From Ischnura elegans (Eukaryota; Arthropoda; Insecta; Odonata; Coenagrionidae): DNA of 64,000 bases. Both the position numbers and the translations under genes were made by a program. Location: NCBI RefSeq assembly GCF_921293095.1, contig NC_060247.1, positions 56,703,111 through 56,767,110 on the forward strand, read 5' to 3'. Positions 46,470-59,000 of the stretch are shown here, in pieces. Each line of letters begins with the position of its first letter. The first letter of the stretch is position 1. The notes under the pieces were generated by a model. It ran no database searches. It saw only the letters and a list, made by a program, of their open reading frames with translations, and was not told where the DNA came from.

Positions 46470-48227
46470 ATGTTGTCGCACCACATATATAGTGAGTTCT
46501 GGACCCTTCTCAATAAACGCCGTAATATCCCTCGAATTCCCGATGCTGTGTCACTCAAAAATTCCTGTGCCGTAGGAACAGACAGACCAAACTTCTTCCT
46601 TGAATATTTCACCGGAAGTCAAGCACCGACGTCAAATTTCACACTTACAGACAACTTTTCCCTCTCCCCTGTTAACAGCCACTGCCTCTCAGAAATTCGG
46701 ACAGATCCCAAGGAAGTTGCAAAATATCTATCTAAGATTCCTCTCTGCCGCTCACCTGGCCCTGATGGTCTCAGTCCTATATTCGTTCGCAACTGTGCTC
46801 AGACTCTCTCAATTCCCATTGCCCTCCTTTTAAATCGCTGCTTCCACTATGGCATATTTCCCTCACAATGGAAAATAGCAAATGTTATTCCTATCCATAA
46901 AACTGGCCCTAGAAATGACGTCTCTAATTATCGGCCCATCTCAATACTTCCCGTTCTTTCCTCTGTCTGTGAAAGGATCGTCCTTAACCGACTTTACTAC
47001 TTTACTTCTCCCTTTCTCTCCCCTGATCAGCACGGCTTTCTTCCGGGTCGCTCTTGTCTTACAAACCTATCCATATTTCAGCAACATGCCGTACAATCGA
47101 TGGCCGAAAAGTCCCAACTTGACGCCATCTTTCTTGACTTTTCCAAAGCCTTCGACACCCTTAACCATAAACTTCTCCTGCATAAACTCGCCTCCCGCTT
47201 TAATATCCATGGCAACTTCCTCAGTCTCTTGTCCAGTTTCCTCCGTGACAGATCCCAAAGAGTACTCGCTGGTATCTCATCTTCCTGGTCTAACGTTACC
47301 TCCGGAGTGCCTCAAGGTAGCGTTCTTGGACCTTACCTCTTCAACCTATTTATTGATGACCTTGCCCCCATTGTCCGTTCTTCCCAAGTCAATACATTAC
47401 TCTATGCTGATGACTGCAAACTATTTAAAAAGATAAATAATCTCGCAGACTGTAATATGCTACAGGATGCCGTAAAAAAGACCACAGAGTGGTGCATTCT
47501 CTGGAGGCTGCAATTGAACTTTAAAAAGTGCACCACAATGACAATATCTGCGAAGAAAACTCCTATCCTTTTTGATTATGCAATTAACTCCTTGCCTCTT
47601 AATCGTGTGTCATCCATGAAAGATCTTGGAATTATTGTGGACCAAAAACTTCTGTTCTCTGAACACATTCATGCGATCAAATCTAAAGCCATGTCACTCT
47701 TAGGACTACTCTACCGGTTCACGGATATCTCCAGTACTAAGGCCCTCCAATCCTACTTCTCAACCATAGTTCTTCCGGTGATCAACTATTGCTCCCCAAT
47801 TTGGTCAATGTCTGCCCCCACTAATCTTGCCACCCTTAACAGTGTTACAACTTTTTTTGCAAAAATTGTAAAATTTAGAAACCCAAATCTCCGCGAGTCA
47901 CCTACTAGTGCAGTTTTATCCTCTTTATCCGTCCCTAGTTTATCCCTTCTCCGACTTCAATCAGACATCAAATTCATTTATAATACCCTTAACTCCCACT
48001 TCGACAGTCCTGACATTGTTTCCTTCCTCAACATTAGAGTACCTTCCCGCCACACCCGATCTACTTCTTTACTCCACATTCCTACACCCAGGCTATCTGT
48101 AATTAAGCGCTCTCTTTTCCATAGGCTTTCCCTTTTAATAAATACTCTGCCCAGTGATATTGATCCGTTTGGTCTGACACTTAAAAATTTTACTCATCGG
48201 GCATTAACATATTTATCACATAAATGA
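46470..48227 (+). CDS. Non-LTR retrotransposon reverse transcriptase (C-terminal part)
   Basis: 585-codon open frame. Reverse transcriptase blocks in order: SPGPDGLSPIF, WKIANVIPIHK, NYRPISILPVLS, QHGFLPGRSCLTNL, FLDFSKAFDTLNH, SGVPQGSVLGPYLFNLFIDD and the catalytic LYADDCKLF, then the thumb (MKDLGIIVD) and a C-terminal region with YCSPIWS. The catalytic aspartates are all present and there is no stop. The apurinic endonuclease domain is missing at the N-terminus, so it cannot retrotranspose alone. The exact clade (Jockey or CR1) is not certain. Confidence 0.88.
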   Translation: MLSHHIYSEFWTLLNKRRNIPRIPDAVSLKNSCAVGTDRPNFFLEYFTGSQAPTSNFTLTDNFSLSPVNSHCLSEIRTDPKEVAKYLSKIPLCRSPGPDGLSPIFVRNCAQTLSIPIALLLNRCFHYGIFPSQWKIANVIPIHKTGPRNDVSNYRPISILPVLSSVCERIVLNRLYYFTSPFLSPDQHGFLPGRSCLTNLSIFQQHAVQSMAEKSQLDAIFLDFSKAFDTLNHKLLLHKLASRFNIHGNFLSLLSSFLRDRSQRVLAGISSSWSNVTSGVPQGSVLGPYLFNLFIDDLAPIVRSSQVNTLLYADDCKLFKKINNLADCNMLQDAVKKTTEWCILWRLQLNFKKCTTMTISAKKTPILFDYAINSLPLNRVSSMKDLGIIVDQKLLFSEHIHAIKSKAMSLLGLLYRFTDISSTKALQSYFSTIVLPVINYCSPIWSMSAPTNLATLNSVTTFFAKIVKFRNPNLRESPTSAVLSSLSVPSLSLLRLQSDIKFIYNTLNSHFDSPDIVSFLNIRVPSRHTRSTSLLHIPTPRLSVIKRSLFHRLSLLINTLPSDIDPFGLTLKNFTHRALTYLSHK

Positions 48228-48387
48228 CTAGATAGCCGGATAAATGTTTGTTTTTCTTTTTTATTCTATTTAAATTTGTAATCAAATCATTGTTATTTAA
48301 TTATTTAATATGTGTTGTTATAAGTGCACTTTAAATTGGCAGTATTGCTGTATGTGTATCTCTTTATTAAAATAAAATAAAATAAAG
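46470..48387 (+). mobile_element. 5'-truncated Jockey/CR1-type LINE
   Basis: Contains an open reverse transcriptase frame and a short 3' UTR ending in (TAAAA)n-like repeats (48366-48387). It lacks the upstream endonuclease and first ORF, as expected from incomplete reverse transcription. It sits between the divergent promoter and the first certain MIPEP exon. Flanking duplications were not identified. Confidence 0.85.
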
Positions 48388-48609
48388 TCCCTGCGGGATG
48401 CTTGCCTTCAGCCGATGCAAGCTGTAGCAAATGTTCCACTGAAAGGTCAATTATTGCTAATCCAGTCAGTCAACTCCTCACGTGACCATGATCACTGCAG
48501 TTGATGAGACTGGTCATTCAATGTCAGGGCCAGCTGAATGTGAAAATATAGCTTCCTCAGCCATGGGTGATGAGCTCTTTTCATATTCTTTATTCATGCT
48601 TCAATACAT

Positions 48610-48835
48610 GGTCATATCCAGCGAGGGGCAGCTGCCAGCCCTAGAAGCAAAATCGCAAAAGTCTTTATGCAAAATCGGTACTGAATTGCAATGAAAGTAT
48701 AAAATAAATTTCTTTTAACCCACGAAAAATGACATATGTATATTAATAATATATGTAACTAAAATAAAACTATTTTTTCAAATGTCACAACTTAGCTTGC
48801 CCCCCCTATAGTTATGATCCTGGGTACGTCCTTGC
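48610..48835 (-). repeat. Dispersed MITE-like repeat, copy 2
   Basis: GGGGCAGCTGCCAG near 48626 and, at the other end, GCTTGCCCCCCCTATAG, then ATGATCCTGGGTACGTCC near 48815, reproduce in inverted order the ends of the repeat at 1404-1710. The copy is shorter and diverged. Confidence 0.5.
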
Positions 48836-49156
48836 TTCAATAGGCTAAATATATACTGAACTTCAAATATGGTACATATATTAAGTTTATGTATGCGTAT
48901 AACAATAAAAAAAATATGCTTGATTATTTATTTAGTTTCATAAAAATACATTAATGTGCAAATTAATTAATTCCTTGTCCAAATTTATTCCTAAATAATT
49001 TCCTTGCTTCTCAGCTTAAATTTACATGATATCAGGCGTTTATGTGGACTGTTAAGCAAAATATTCCTTCAAAAATAAATTTTTAATGTAAGTGGGATAA
49101 AAATTGATCATTAGGTAGGGGTGCAAGTCAATCTTCTCTCATGGTATAGATCATTG

Positions 49157-49545
49157 GTATAGCCACCTATGTGGCTGAAGGCGGCCTTGAGGTCGAAAGA
49201 ATTAAGAGTTGCAGTAGTATGGAAAAACCATGAGAGGAGAGACGTGAAGAGGAAGTGCGACCCTTGGCTGAGGCTGAAAACAGACTTCAGAGAAATAGCT
49301 GTTTTAATATGAAAAATATTAAAGCTTTATTCTTACAGTATAATGGTGGCTGTGGTATAGTTTTGAAGGCGGCCTTGCGGTCGAAAGAATTAGGAGTGTC
49401 AGTATGGAAATACCATGAGAGGAGAAAGGTGAAGAGGAAGTGCGAACCTTGGCTGAGGTTAAAAACAGATTCCAGTTAACATAGCTGTTTTAATATGAAA
49501 AATATGAAAGCTTTATTCTTACAGTAATGAGTGGTGTCTTTATAT
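49157..49545 (+). repeat. About 188 bp tandem duplication
   Basis: Two adjacent copies sharing GGCGGCCTTG(A/C)GGTCGAAAG (49181 and 49369), CCATGAGAGGAGA, GTGAAGAGGAAGTGCGA, CTTGGCTGAGG, and TAGCTGTTTTAATATGAAAA with AAAGCTTTATTCTTACAGTA. They differ by small indels. The open frame in it is not a recognisable gene. Confidence 0.85.
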
Positions 49546-50029
49546 TTAACATTTTGTCTTTTTTTACCCATAATACTTATTTGTAGGGCCCAAACATGGG
49601 TATTTACTATAAATCAACCCATTAACTCTAATGGTAGCCTCAGGATTACTCTGAAGTGGTAGCAAATGCTCTCATAAAATATCATCATATTAATTAATTT
49701 TCATAATTCGCGGTTAATGTCAGGTGCCAGTCATGAAGAACGAAAAGCGACCAGAAACAAAAAGAAGATCTATAATGCGATGTCATTTAGTAAATACTGC
49801 GGCGAGATTCAAAATCGGCGTGAGTAAAACTAATTACTATAATCCTATAAATGTTATCTGAACAAATAAGTAGAGCACTTTCAGTTTTCTTTTTTATTTC
49901 CAGTTTTAGTTAGGGTTAATGCTGTCGCTGCTCCAACGTACCGGACGAAGAATGGGGTTTGTTTAAGAATGTTTGCTGGATAGTTCTTTACATGAACATA
50001 CATACATGTTCATGGTTCTTTAGTACAAA

Positions 50030-53000
50030 ATGAAATTCCTGTATTCATTAAGATATATACCTCATGGAAAAGCAGTAAGTTTTGGCTGCACTTGTAAATC
50101 TTTCTTAAACACTTGGACATCACTTGCCACAGCGTTCAACAAAAAGCCTGATAAGAAATTAAGTCTACGATTTAGAAGAGATGAGACGGTAAGGTAAATT
50201 CCTTATCTATGAATAAGGTTAAAGAATTGATGCTCTGTCTTACACGCAAACCTTCAATCTTCATTTAAATATAGGGATTATTTGGGGTACCTGAGCTTAC
50301 AGAACCTAATGGATTTAAGTTGCTGCAGGAGAGAGCCATTTCTGAGACTCATGAATTGGTGTCAGAAGCGTGTGACCCGCGAAGAAAAAGGAAATTGGTC
50401 GATATATTTGACCAGCTTTCGGACACACTTTGCCGGGTTGCTGACCTTGCAGAGTTCATAAGGCTAGCTCATCCAAAGGATTCCTTTGCCTTAGCTGCTG
50501 AAAATGCTTGTATTACCATCAGTAGCATCGTTGAAAAGTAAGTTTAAATACTTAAATAGCTAACTGTGTCTGATATATCTTCCAATTTTTGACGATTAGA
50601 GGTACTTGAATTTTTACTTGCCAGAGCAAAGTTCAGAAATCTATTGTGTCTTTTTTTATGTTCAAACAACTCACAAGAGCGCCCATAAATATCAGAATTA
50701 GTACCATGATTCATTGGTTTATAGATAGATGATAGATTCATTAGCACCATGGACGCAGGGTATTTTCTCTTGCTTTTACCTGTATTTCATGGGATAGATT
50801 TAAAAAATTAAAATTCCTTTCAGATATGTTACAGCTACATCGTTTTATTTCATAATTTGGTTGGAGGTCGCTCGATATAACTAGTTCTCAGTAGCTGCTA
50901 TTTATACATAGCGCTGTGTGAGATAGGAGAGGTGAGGTGAACTTTTCGTGTGCTTCTTATTAGCAAATTGCTGGCCTCATTTATGGGAGGAGACTTCCTC
51001 CCATACTGAATGGAGGTACCTGATGATGTTGGTGAAAAAAGGTGGCCAGCATGAATGGTGCCAAGCTCTATGGAACCCTTGGACATCTCATGGAATTTTT
51101 CATCATTATGGTTAGGATGGTAGTTTCAGATAAAATAGGCTTCATGGCCCATGAATAGCAAAAGAAGGCCTCAGATGTGACATTCAGGTCAAGTGATCTT
51201 GAATATAAAGGAAAATAAATAAGTACATAAAAGTGAAAACATTTGGTGAATGTATTAAAAGGTATGATGAAATTTTGCATCTATCTAAGCTGTTTACAGC
51301 ATCTATGACAGCTTGGATAAGTGGAAATGCTGAGGCTTTATTTTGTGTGACTTTCCATTTTTTATTTCTGTAAATTAATATCTATAACGCTAAGACTGGG
51401 TCTTTATGTTTGGATTTTATTTTTTATTTATTTTCACACCGACAAAAAACAGTATTTGGCCTTTGGGTTTTCATAACATTGGGGTCCATTAGGGTTTTCA
51501 TAACATTTATCAGTTAAATGTAGTAGAATATCCATGCCCTGGGTAGGGGCAATCTGCCCAAGTAGGACTTCAACGTGCAACTTTTGGTTTGGCTAGTGAG
51601 GATTTTACCCTGCCACCACCGAGGCCGACAAAGTGTTTTAGGTTTTGCTAATTGTCCCATTGCTCTTTTGCCCTTTGGATATGTGTCCTAATTAATTATA
51701 TTTTTTTGAAAAGTTGTGCTCAATAATATTTTTTCTCGTATTTTCCACAGGCTCAACACTAATCGATCCATATATGAAGCTCTTCATGCAGTGTGCTACA
51801 AAGGCGATATCTTTCCTACCACAGTGGAAGACAGTCACGTGGCTATGCTGTTCCTGCTTGACTTTGAGCTGAGTGGAATTCATTTACCAGAGGATAGGAG
51901 GAAAATGGTTGTAGCACTAAATGATTACATTTTACAGTTGGGTAGGGAGTTCTCTTACGAAGCAGCAGCACCTAGTCGTGAGCCCCTCAAGAACATTCCG
52001 TCATCTATTCGACGTTTGTAAGTATTCATTAAGATATGTGTCTGGTTTCCAACAGCTCAAAATGCTGAAGGTTTTGATATTTACTGTTTGTATTTAACAT
52101 TTTAGCTTCAATTATGTTTAATAGCTTGAACTATATCTTTGTATTTTTAACTATCTCAGGGAATGCCATTGATTATTCTTCACGTTGTCCTTGTTTCCCA
52201 AATCCTAATTTTTGTGTTCCTCTGCCATGTATGTATAGATTCTAAACTAATATTATGTATCATTAATCTGACTTAGTAACTTCTAAATGTACCCTGTGTA
52301 TTCAGTTTAAGTATTAAACTTCTGCTTTTTATCTGCTGAGGGAAAAATGCTTTCAACTTCAAAAAAGACGAGCCTCTAAATTCAGATTAAAAGTTTATTC
52401 TTTTTGTTTGGGATTAATGTTTCCTTTCAGCGGGTGGGCAGCAAATCCTATAACTTTCTTAGAAAAGAAAATATTTTATGCTTTCTAGTTCTTACCAGCA
52501 TGTCAAGCTAGGGACAAATCCAGGCCTTTATTTTGAGGGAGTGGGAGAGGATATAATAATAAATTAAATTACAAATTTACCCTAAAGTGTGACTTTTACC
52601 ATATGATCTTTAGTTTTAGGGAAATCTATCCCTTAAAGTGTTTCATCCCTACATCAAGCAAAGTTTTTTCCTTGAATATTTTTTTTTCATTTGTTTTTAT
52701 ATGCAGCATATGTGCCACACTCCCAAAGAATTAGTCGTATGTGGTTAAGAACTATTGTTGCACTTTCCACCTGAGGAGCAGATTTAATTTTCAATTAAAG
52801 CCACTTTCCCGCCAAGGCTAAAGTCATTGTATAAGCATACAGCTGCTTCAATTTTTTAATTTTGTCTTAATTCTAGTTCAGAAAAAAATATCTTATTTCT
52901 ATCAAGTTAAGTTGTTTACAGTCACTTTCATTCATATTCAGATGTAGTTGAAAAATATATTCTTTTGCCTTGCTAAAGTTTAAGAAATAAATTTCTCACA

Positions 53001-56000
53001 ATTTTCTGCTCCATGTTATTTTATGGGAGTAGTTTTAGCCATATTGGAACATTTAGTTTTTTAAACATTTTCTTGGCTGAGCATTGGGCTGGCCCTTACA
53101 GAATTTGAAAACATTATGTTTTACTAGTCTCCAAATGACCTAAATGAAATTTGTATTCACATGCTAAAATTTAGTCGCTGTTAAATAATGGAAACCCTTG
53201 CCCCAAGCACTGAGGGCCCAAAATTGAGTGTTTTAGGGCTGAAAAAGCTCTAACTCAATGAGAATATGAGAAAATTAATCTTATAGGGGTGTCATTCCAT
53301 GTCAGTTCATCCAGGCATGACACCCACCGACTCGGATTTTGATGAAACTTGCCAATTTTCATCCTTCCATGCTGGAATGAAACAGTGTAAAATATTTCTT
53401 GGCTATCTCTAATAGTTTTTTTTTCACGACCATTTGAAGTTTGGGTGAAACTGCAGTTTTTCAATGAATGTGGTCTCCAGAGGCACTTGTACCTCCAGAG
53501 GGAAATAATTTGTCTCAGCCATAGTTTTCATCCGATTCTTATGAAAATTTGCAGGTTTACTATAGAAGTCATGAGGATTCCAAAAACTAATTGAAAAATA
53601 TCCTAAGGAATATTGGAAATTCTCTAAACTCGTATGTTTCATAAGATTTTAGAAAATTTTGCGTCAAACACATGGTTCTATAAAACATCAAATTTTTACC
53701 TGAGGCAATATCTGAATCAAGCTAAATTATTTTTTCTAATATTCTTTAAGGTATGACCCACCACCTGTAAAAATAAAATTCATGGCTTTTTGCTTGCTTT
53801 GTTATTAAAAAAAATGTTATGCAAAAAAAATCCCTTTTCACGACTCTGGTCGTCAGTGCTGGGTCCTCCTTCAAGTGTGATGAAATGCTTGTGTTAACTG
53901 TTTTCTATATCTAAGAAAATATTTACAACATATATCTAGTGCAAAATACATTCAAAAATTAAAACATTTTTTTATGTGCAGGTTGTTTTTCTCCCAATAA
54001 GAAAAATATATTTTTGAAATAGAATATTTTAAGGAATTCATAGCACTTACCCATCATTGCTGGGGAAAACTTGATTGTTGCTATATAAAACACATCAAAT
54101 ACAGGATGCATGTTAATACAAGTTAACTTTCTCCATTTTGTATTGACAAAAACCTCACGAATGTGTTTTACTTCATTAATGTTGCACAACTTATAAATGA
54201 ACTATCACAATATATAGTCACTTTTGTCTGTGCATCAGTTTGTAGTTAAATAGGATAGTATTAAAGGTCTTCAATGGGGCCTATCTCTGAGAAAGCTAAT
54301 ATTTCAGTTACACTAGAGTTTCATTTCTTTCCCAGTAGTGGTAATTCCAAGTTTTCCTTTTAAATCCAACAGCCGTCGGTTCACACGTTCAATGTCATTC
54401 TCCGATAAGTAATGCATTCGTCCTGAGCCTCTTGTGGTAGGAGTTTCCACATAACAAATAACATTATTTACAGGAACATTGCAAATATCTTCTTTCTCTT
54501 TTGGCCAGTAAAATGATAAAGAATTTCACTTTTATATCACCTGCATCAACATCCTTTGACATAAGTAGCCCAAAAAACCAGTGATTGTCATACAAGCAGG
54601 CCACAAAAGAATTACCGTATAGGCGTGTGTAAGAGGCGCACCTTTTTTCCCAGAAATTGCAGCCGAAAATGAGGGTGCGCCTCTTACACAAACTTATAAG
54701 TGAAGAGTGCGGAAGGAGAGGTCGAGGGGAAGGAGCGCGATCCCTCCATCTTCGAAGCAACGAGGCTACGAGCGAAGGAGCAAGGGACGAACACGTTCGA
54801 TCTAGCATGTGACGTCGTTGCCTTCAAAGCGAAGGGGCGAAGGCGCAGCAATGTGATATATGCAGTTTGCATAGCCTAAAGTTTCCAGTCCGTCTCGTCT
54901 TGTTTGAATGCGCTTATGCTACGCTTGTTTCTTCCGAAATTGTCCTGTTTGGACTATTTTGAATATTAGTAGCCTTGTTGTAACTATAAACCTTTGTGTC
55001 AAACAATTAGAGCTTAAAAAACTTAAATTCTGTCAGGTATGCGTCGCGTTAGATCTCTTTCTTTTTTTTGAACCTCGTGCTTGTCATACAATTACTGAAG
55101 GCTATCGAGATATCTTCGGGCTCAGTAGATGACTCGCCAAGCATTTGGCCTCCAGAAACTGGGAGATCGATCAAGGTCAGTTGGTGAGACGGGGTAGGGG
55201 TGAAACACGTTTCCATTGTTCCCCTGTAACTCGATATTATCCTGTGGGGTCTCGGAAAGGAAAAAAAAATGGCCGAGGCATTGGCTGATGGAGGGCCGAG
55301 TGTGACTCCATTAAATCTACGAAGTGGTTATTATCCTACGGCGCTGAGATTGCCCCTATTGTTGTCCAAGCTCTTGGGAAGGTTCATGCTATGTGCCTGT
55401 CGTGTTTTGCCTTAAAATTTTACAGGGCTGCAATTCTATTGCAATACTCCTGCGAGAGCATTTAGACAAAATTGTTCGTGAATAGGACAAGCATCGTAGA
55501 GCAACGGTGTATGCGAAGAGAGGATCGGAACTCTTTGTACTCCCTCTTATGCCGCTATTACCGCCGCAGTTATCAAAATTTCCTATTTCAATTAGTATTA
55601 AAAGAGGGAATTTCGATAACTTTTGAAATTCCAGTCATACATCTGCAACACCGCGCCATAGTATAAAAAAATGCCGCAAATTTTTTTCTTCATAGCTTCG
55701 ATGCTCAAAATAAGGGTGCACCTCTAACACGTGTGCGCCTCTTACACACGCTTATACGGTAGTACAAGTTTTTGTCAAAATTTCTTCCCAACTTGGCTTT
55801 ATCAAGAAATTGTGGACAGAACTGTATGTGGTATCAAACCTAATTTTTTTTGTCGCAATAATGTATAGAAGAATGGTAGCTACGAGTACCTGGGATTGTT
55901 TTTACAAGGTACCCGTGAGTTTCTAATTGTTGCCGAATCATTGATCATTGTTCTTTTTTTAAAACGTAAAATGAAATTTTATCCACTTTGTACTTGCAGA

Positions 56001-59000
56001 ACTCACACACCTTTTCAATGGAAGTCATTGTATTACCCAGATCCCGCTGAAGGCTTTCTCTTGTAAGAATGCACTTAACTGTTCCACCTATCCCGTCACA
56101 TGGAGATATCCCATGACTAGTTGAAAAAAAAGACCAAGAAGCATGCAAGTCAAAGTCCAGGTGATGATGGCACAGGTTTATAAAGTTTTTACAGTTCTTA
56201 TATTGGCCAGCTCAACCATTACTGAAATATTGCACTTTCTTTACTTCAAGGAACTTTTCCTTTAAAAACTGAGTGACTATTTTTTGCATTTCAAATACGA
56301 AAGCTACATCATGTTCTAGATGGTCACAAAATGCACACAAACTTGACACACAGAGATCTTTCTTCAGCTGCCCACGAGTATAAATTACCGCTGGATGTAG
56401 GGAACAACCATCCTCATTCCAGTGATGACCCTGAACCTCATCTTGTATTACATAATGGTAGTTTTCACTGAAATCCAGCAAAACAATGGCTTCATCTGGC
56501 TGTAGGTTATTTTTTAGTTCTTTTAGGTATCTCGTCTGGGATTTGTTTATGAAGGAATGTGGGAGAAGTTTTTCCAGATTGTTCACCAGACTATTGATGT
56601 ATTCATCCAGAGTCACTGTTAACCTAATTTATTGGGTCCGATCTGTTGTCACCCATTGTATGTCACTTCATCTTCAGGGTCCCATTCCTCAAATTTACTT
56701 TTCAGATGCTCCTTCAGTTTGTCAGACATACATTCTGAACAGTGCCGTAACATGCAATCCCTGTTATCTTTGGAACATACCAAGTAGTCAAATAGGTTGT
56801 TGTAGGTCTCCTCTATAGAGCATCCGTGGAGAAGAAGTGATGCATTCTGATGGATAGCACAGACACACACAGAATGGGTTGCAGAGGAGCCTGCCAACAC
56901 GCACCATTTAGGCCACGACCGACAGAATTTTGAAAATGCTATTTTTACATGTGGGAATTCAAATTAAAAAGCTGCACACAGCTCATTTAGGTTACTTTAG
57001 AAGTAACCTCTTTTGCTTGTGGACATTTTTGGACACACTCACCTTATCTTTCATTCCTGGCATAAGGCGTGAATACTCGTAATTTTGGTAGAATGTCGGA
57101 ATTAAGTCCCCTGCAGTTTGTTCTATGTTTTTGCCCCTCCTTGGATCTGGTATGGCTATGATGCCTTTCATTCCTAGAATTCCCTAGCATGCCGAATTGT
57201 ATATTCACTAGCATTAATTTCGGTGGCTACTTTTTTCAAATCCACGAAGTCGGAGCTGGTGTTAGTAGCTGAATTATCTCTTGCTGACTGCCTGCTGTCA
57301 CCAGTTTTTCTTTTAGTAACCCAACTAGCATATCCATATCACTCGCTTAATCAAGAACTTCTGAATCATACTCTGGAAGGAAATCTTTATCCAGTACTTT
57401 GAAAACCTTTTTGTTCAAAGTAGAACAACATTCATGAGGTAAAAAACATTCGTGAAGTTTTTTGTCAATACAAAATGGAGAAAGTTAACTTGTATTGACG
57501 TGCATCCTGTATTTTGATGTGCTTTATATAGCAACAATCAAGTTTTCCCCAGCAATGATGGGTAAGTGCTATGAATTCCTTAAAATATTCTATTTCAAAA
57601 ATATATTTTTCTTATTGGGAGAAAAACAACCTGCACATAAAAAAATGTTTTAATTTTTGAATGTATTTTGCACTAGATATATGTTGTAAATATTTTCTTA
57701 GATATAGAAAACAGTTAACACAAGCATTTCATCACACTTGAAGGAGGACCCAGCACTGACGACCAGAGTCGTGAAAAGGGATTTTTTTTGCATAACATTT
57801 TTTTTAATAACAAAGCAAGCAAAAAGCCATGAATTTTATTTTTACAGGTGGTGGGTCATACCTTAAAGAATATTAGAAAAAATAATTTAGCTTGATTCAG
57901 ATATTGCCTCAGGTAAAAATTTGATGTTTTATAGAACCATGTGTTTGACGCAAAATTTTCTAAAATCTTATGAAACATACGAGTTTAGAGAATTTCCAAT
58001 ATTCCTTAGGATATTTTTCAATTAGTTTTTGGAATCCTCATGACTTCTATAGTAAACCTGCAAATTTTCATAAGAATCGGATGAAAACTATGGCTGAGAC
58101 AAATTATTTCCCTCTGGAGGTACAAGTGCCTCTGGAGACCACATTCATTGAAAAACTGCAGTTTCACCCAAACTTCAAATGGTCGTGAAAAAAAAACTAT
58201 TAGAGATAGCCAAGAAATATTTTACACTGTTTCATTCCAGCATGGAAGGATGAAAATTGGCAAGTTTCATCAAAATCCGAGTCGGTGGGTGTCATGCCTG
58301 GATGAACTGACATGGAATTACCCAGGGCCATTTTTTGTTACCTACTTATTTCTAAGCGGTCATTGAATTTATTCTCCACTATTCAATCTACCCCTTCCAC
58401 TCCCCAGAGTTCTACACTGCACCTCGGCACCAATGAATTATGACCTGCACGACTTACTTCCCTCTACTAAATATTTCTCCTCCTTTTTTCCCTCCAGGGG
58501 CAGATACTGAAAAAACTTGTTGGTGCACAAAAGATATCTTCAGTTAGCTTTATTTTTATGGTAATAAAAAAATAATCACGTAACATGCAAAGTTACGCCC
58601 AAGCACTTTGGAACATACAAACCAAAATAAAGGACACTTTCATCTTAACTACGACTGTACATCTGTATTTGGAAATCAAAATACCTTACACATGTTAGAG
58701 GTTGTGCTACACCAATGAGAACCCAAGGGGTTCTTTAAAGGTTACAACCACCAAGGCCAGGACCCAGTAATACAACTGATATGCCTGCGTTCCCGGGGAG
58801 GGGTTTGGAAAGGAAGGATAAAGGAAAGAGGCGCCACCGCAATAGGAGTCCGACGACGCCTCTGGGATAGGGAAGGAAGGAGGGGCGGGGAATACCCTCG
58901 CTGCTATAGAAGCGACCAGGGCCCACTACTAGCGAAACCTGGCATCAGTCGTTAATGTGCCAACGATTTTGGAGGATTTTCCTATGTATAAATTAGAAAA

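Larger units (their letters stand above)
53294..58318 (-). mobile_element. DNA transposon with about 890 bp terminal inverted repeats, superfamily unknown
   Basis: 5.0 kb element in MIPEP intron 3. Left arm 53294-54187 and right arm 57425-58318 are inverted copies; the outer 790 bp or so align without indels in every stretch I compared, while the inner 100 bp carry mismatches and a 1 bp indel. Each arm starts ATTCCATGTCAGTTCATCC and has a GGGT just outside. The core carries a decayed transposase on the minus strand, interrupted by a TA-flanked MITE. I could not fix the outermost base or the target duplication. Confidence 0.85.

Noticed and set aside
46600-47436. Additional open frames within the LINE
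   Set aside because: They are out-of-frame shadows of the reverse transcriptase frame.
49731-49956. Extending the MIPEP coding sequence through upstream exons to 45323 as a firm call
   Set aside because: The chain is open and phase-consistent, but with short exons this can happen by chance and its sequence has no known match, so it is reported only as a possibility.
53424-53642. 72-codon open frame, identical to one at 57970-58188
   Set aside because: It occurs twice only because it lies in the two arms of the long inverted repeat; no domain and no conservation evidence.
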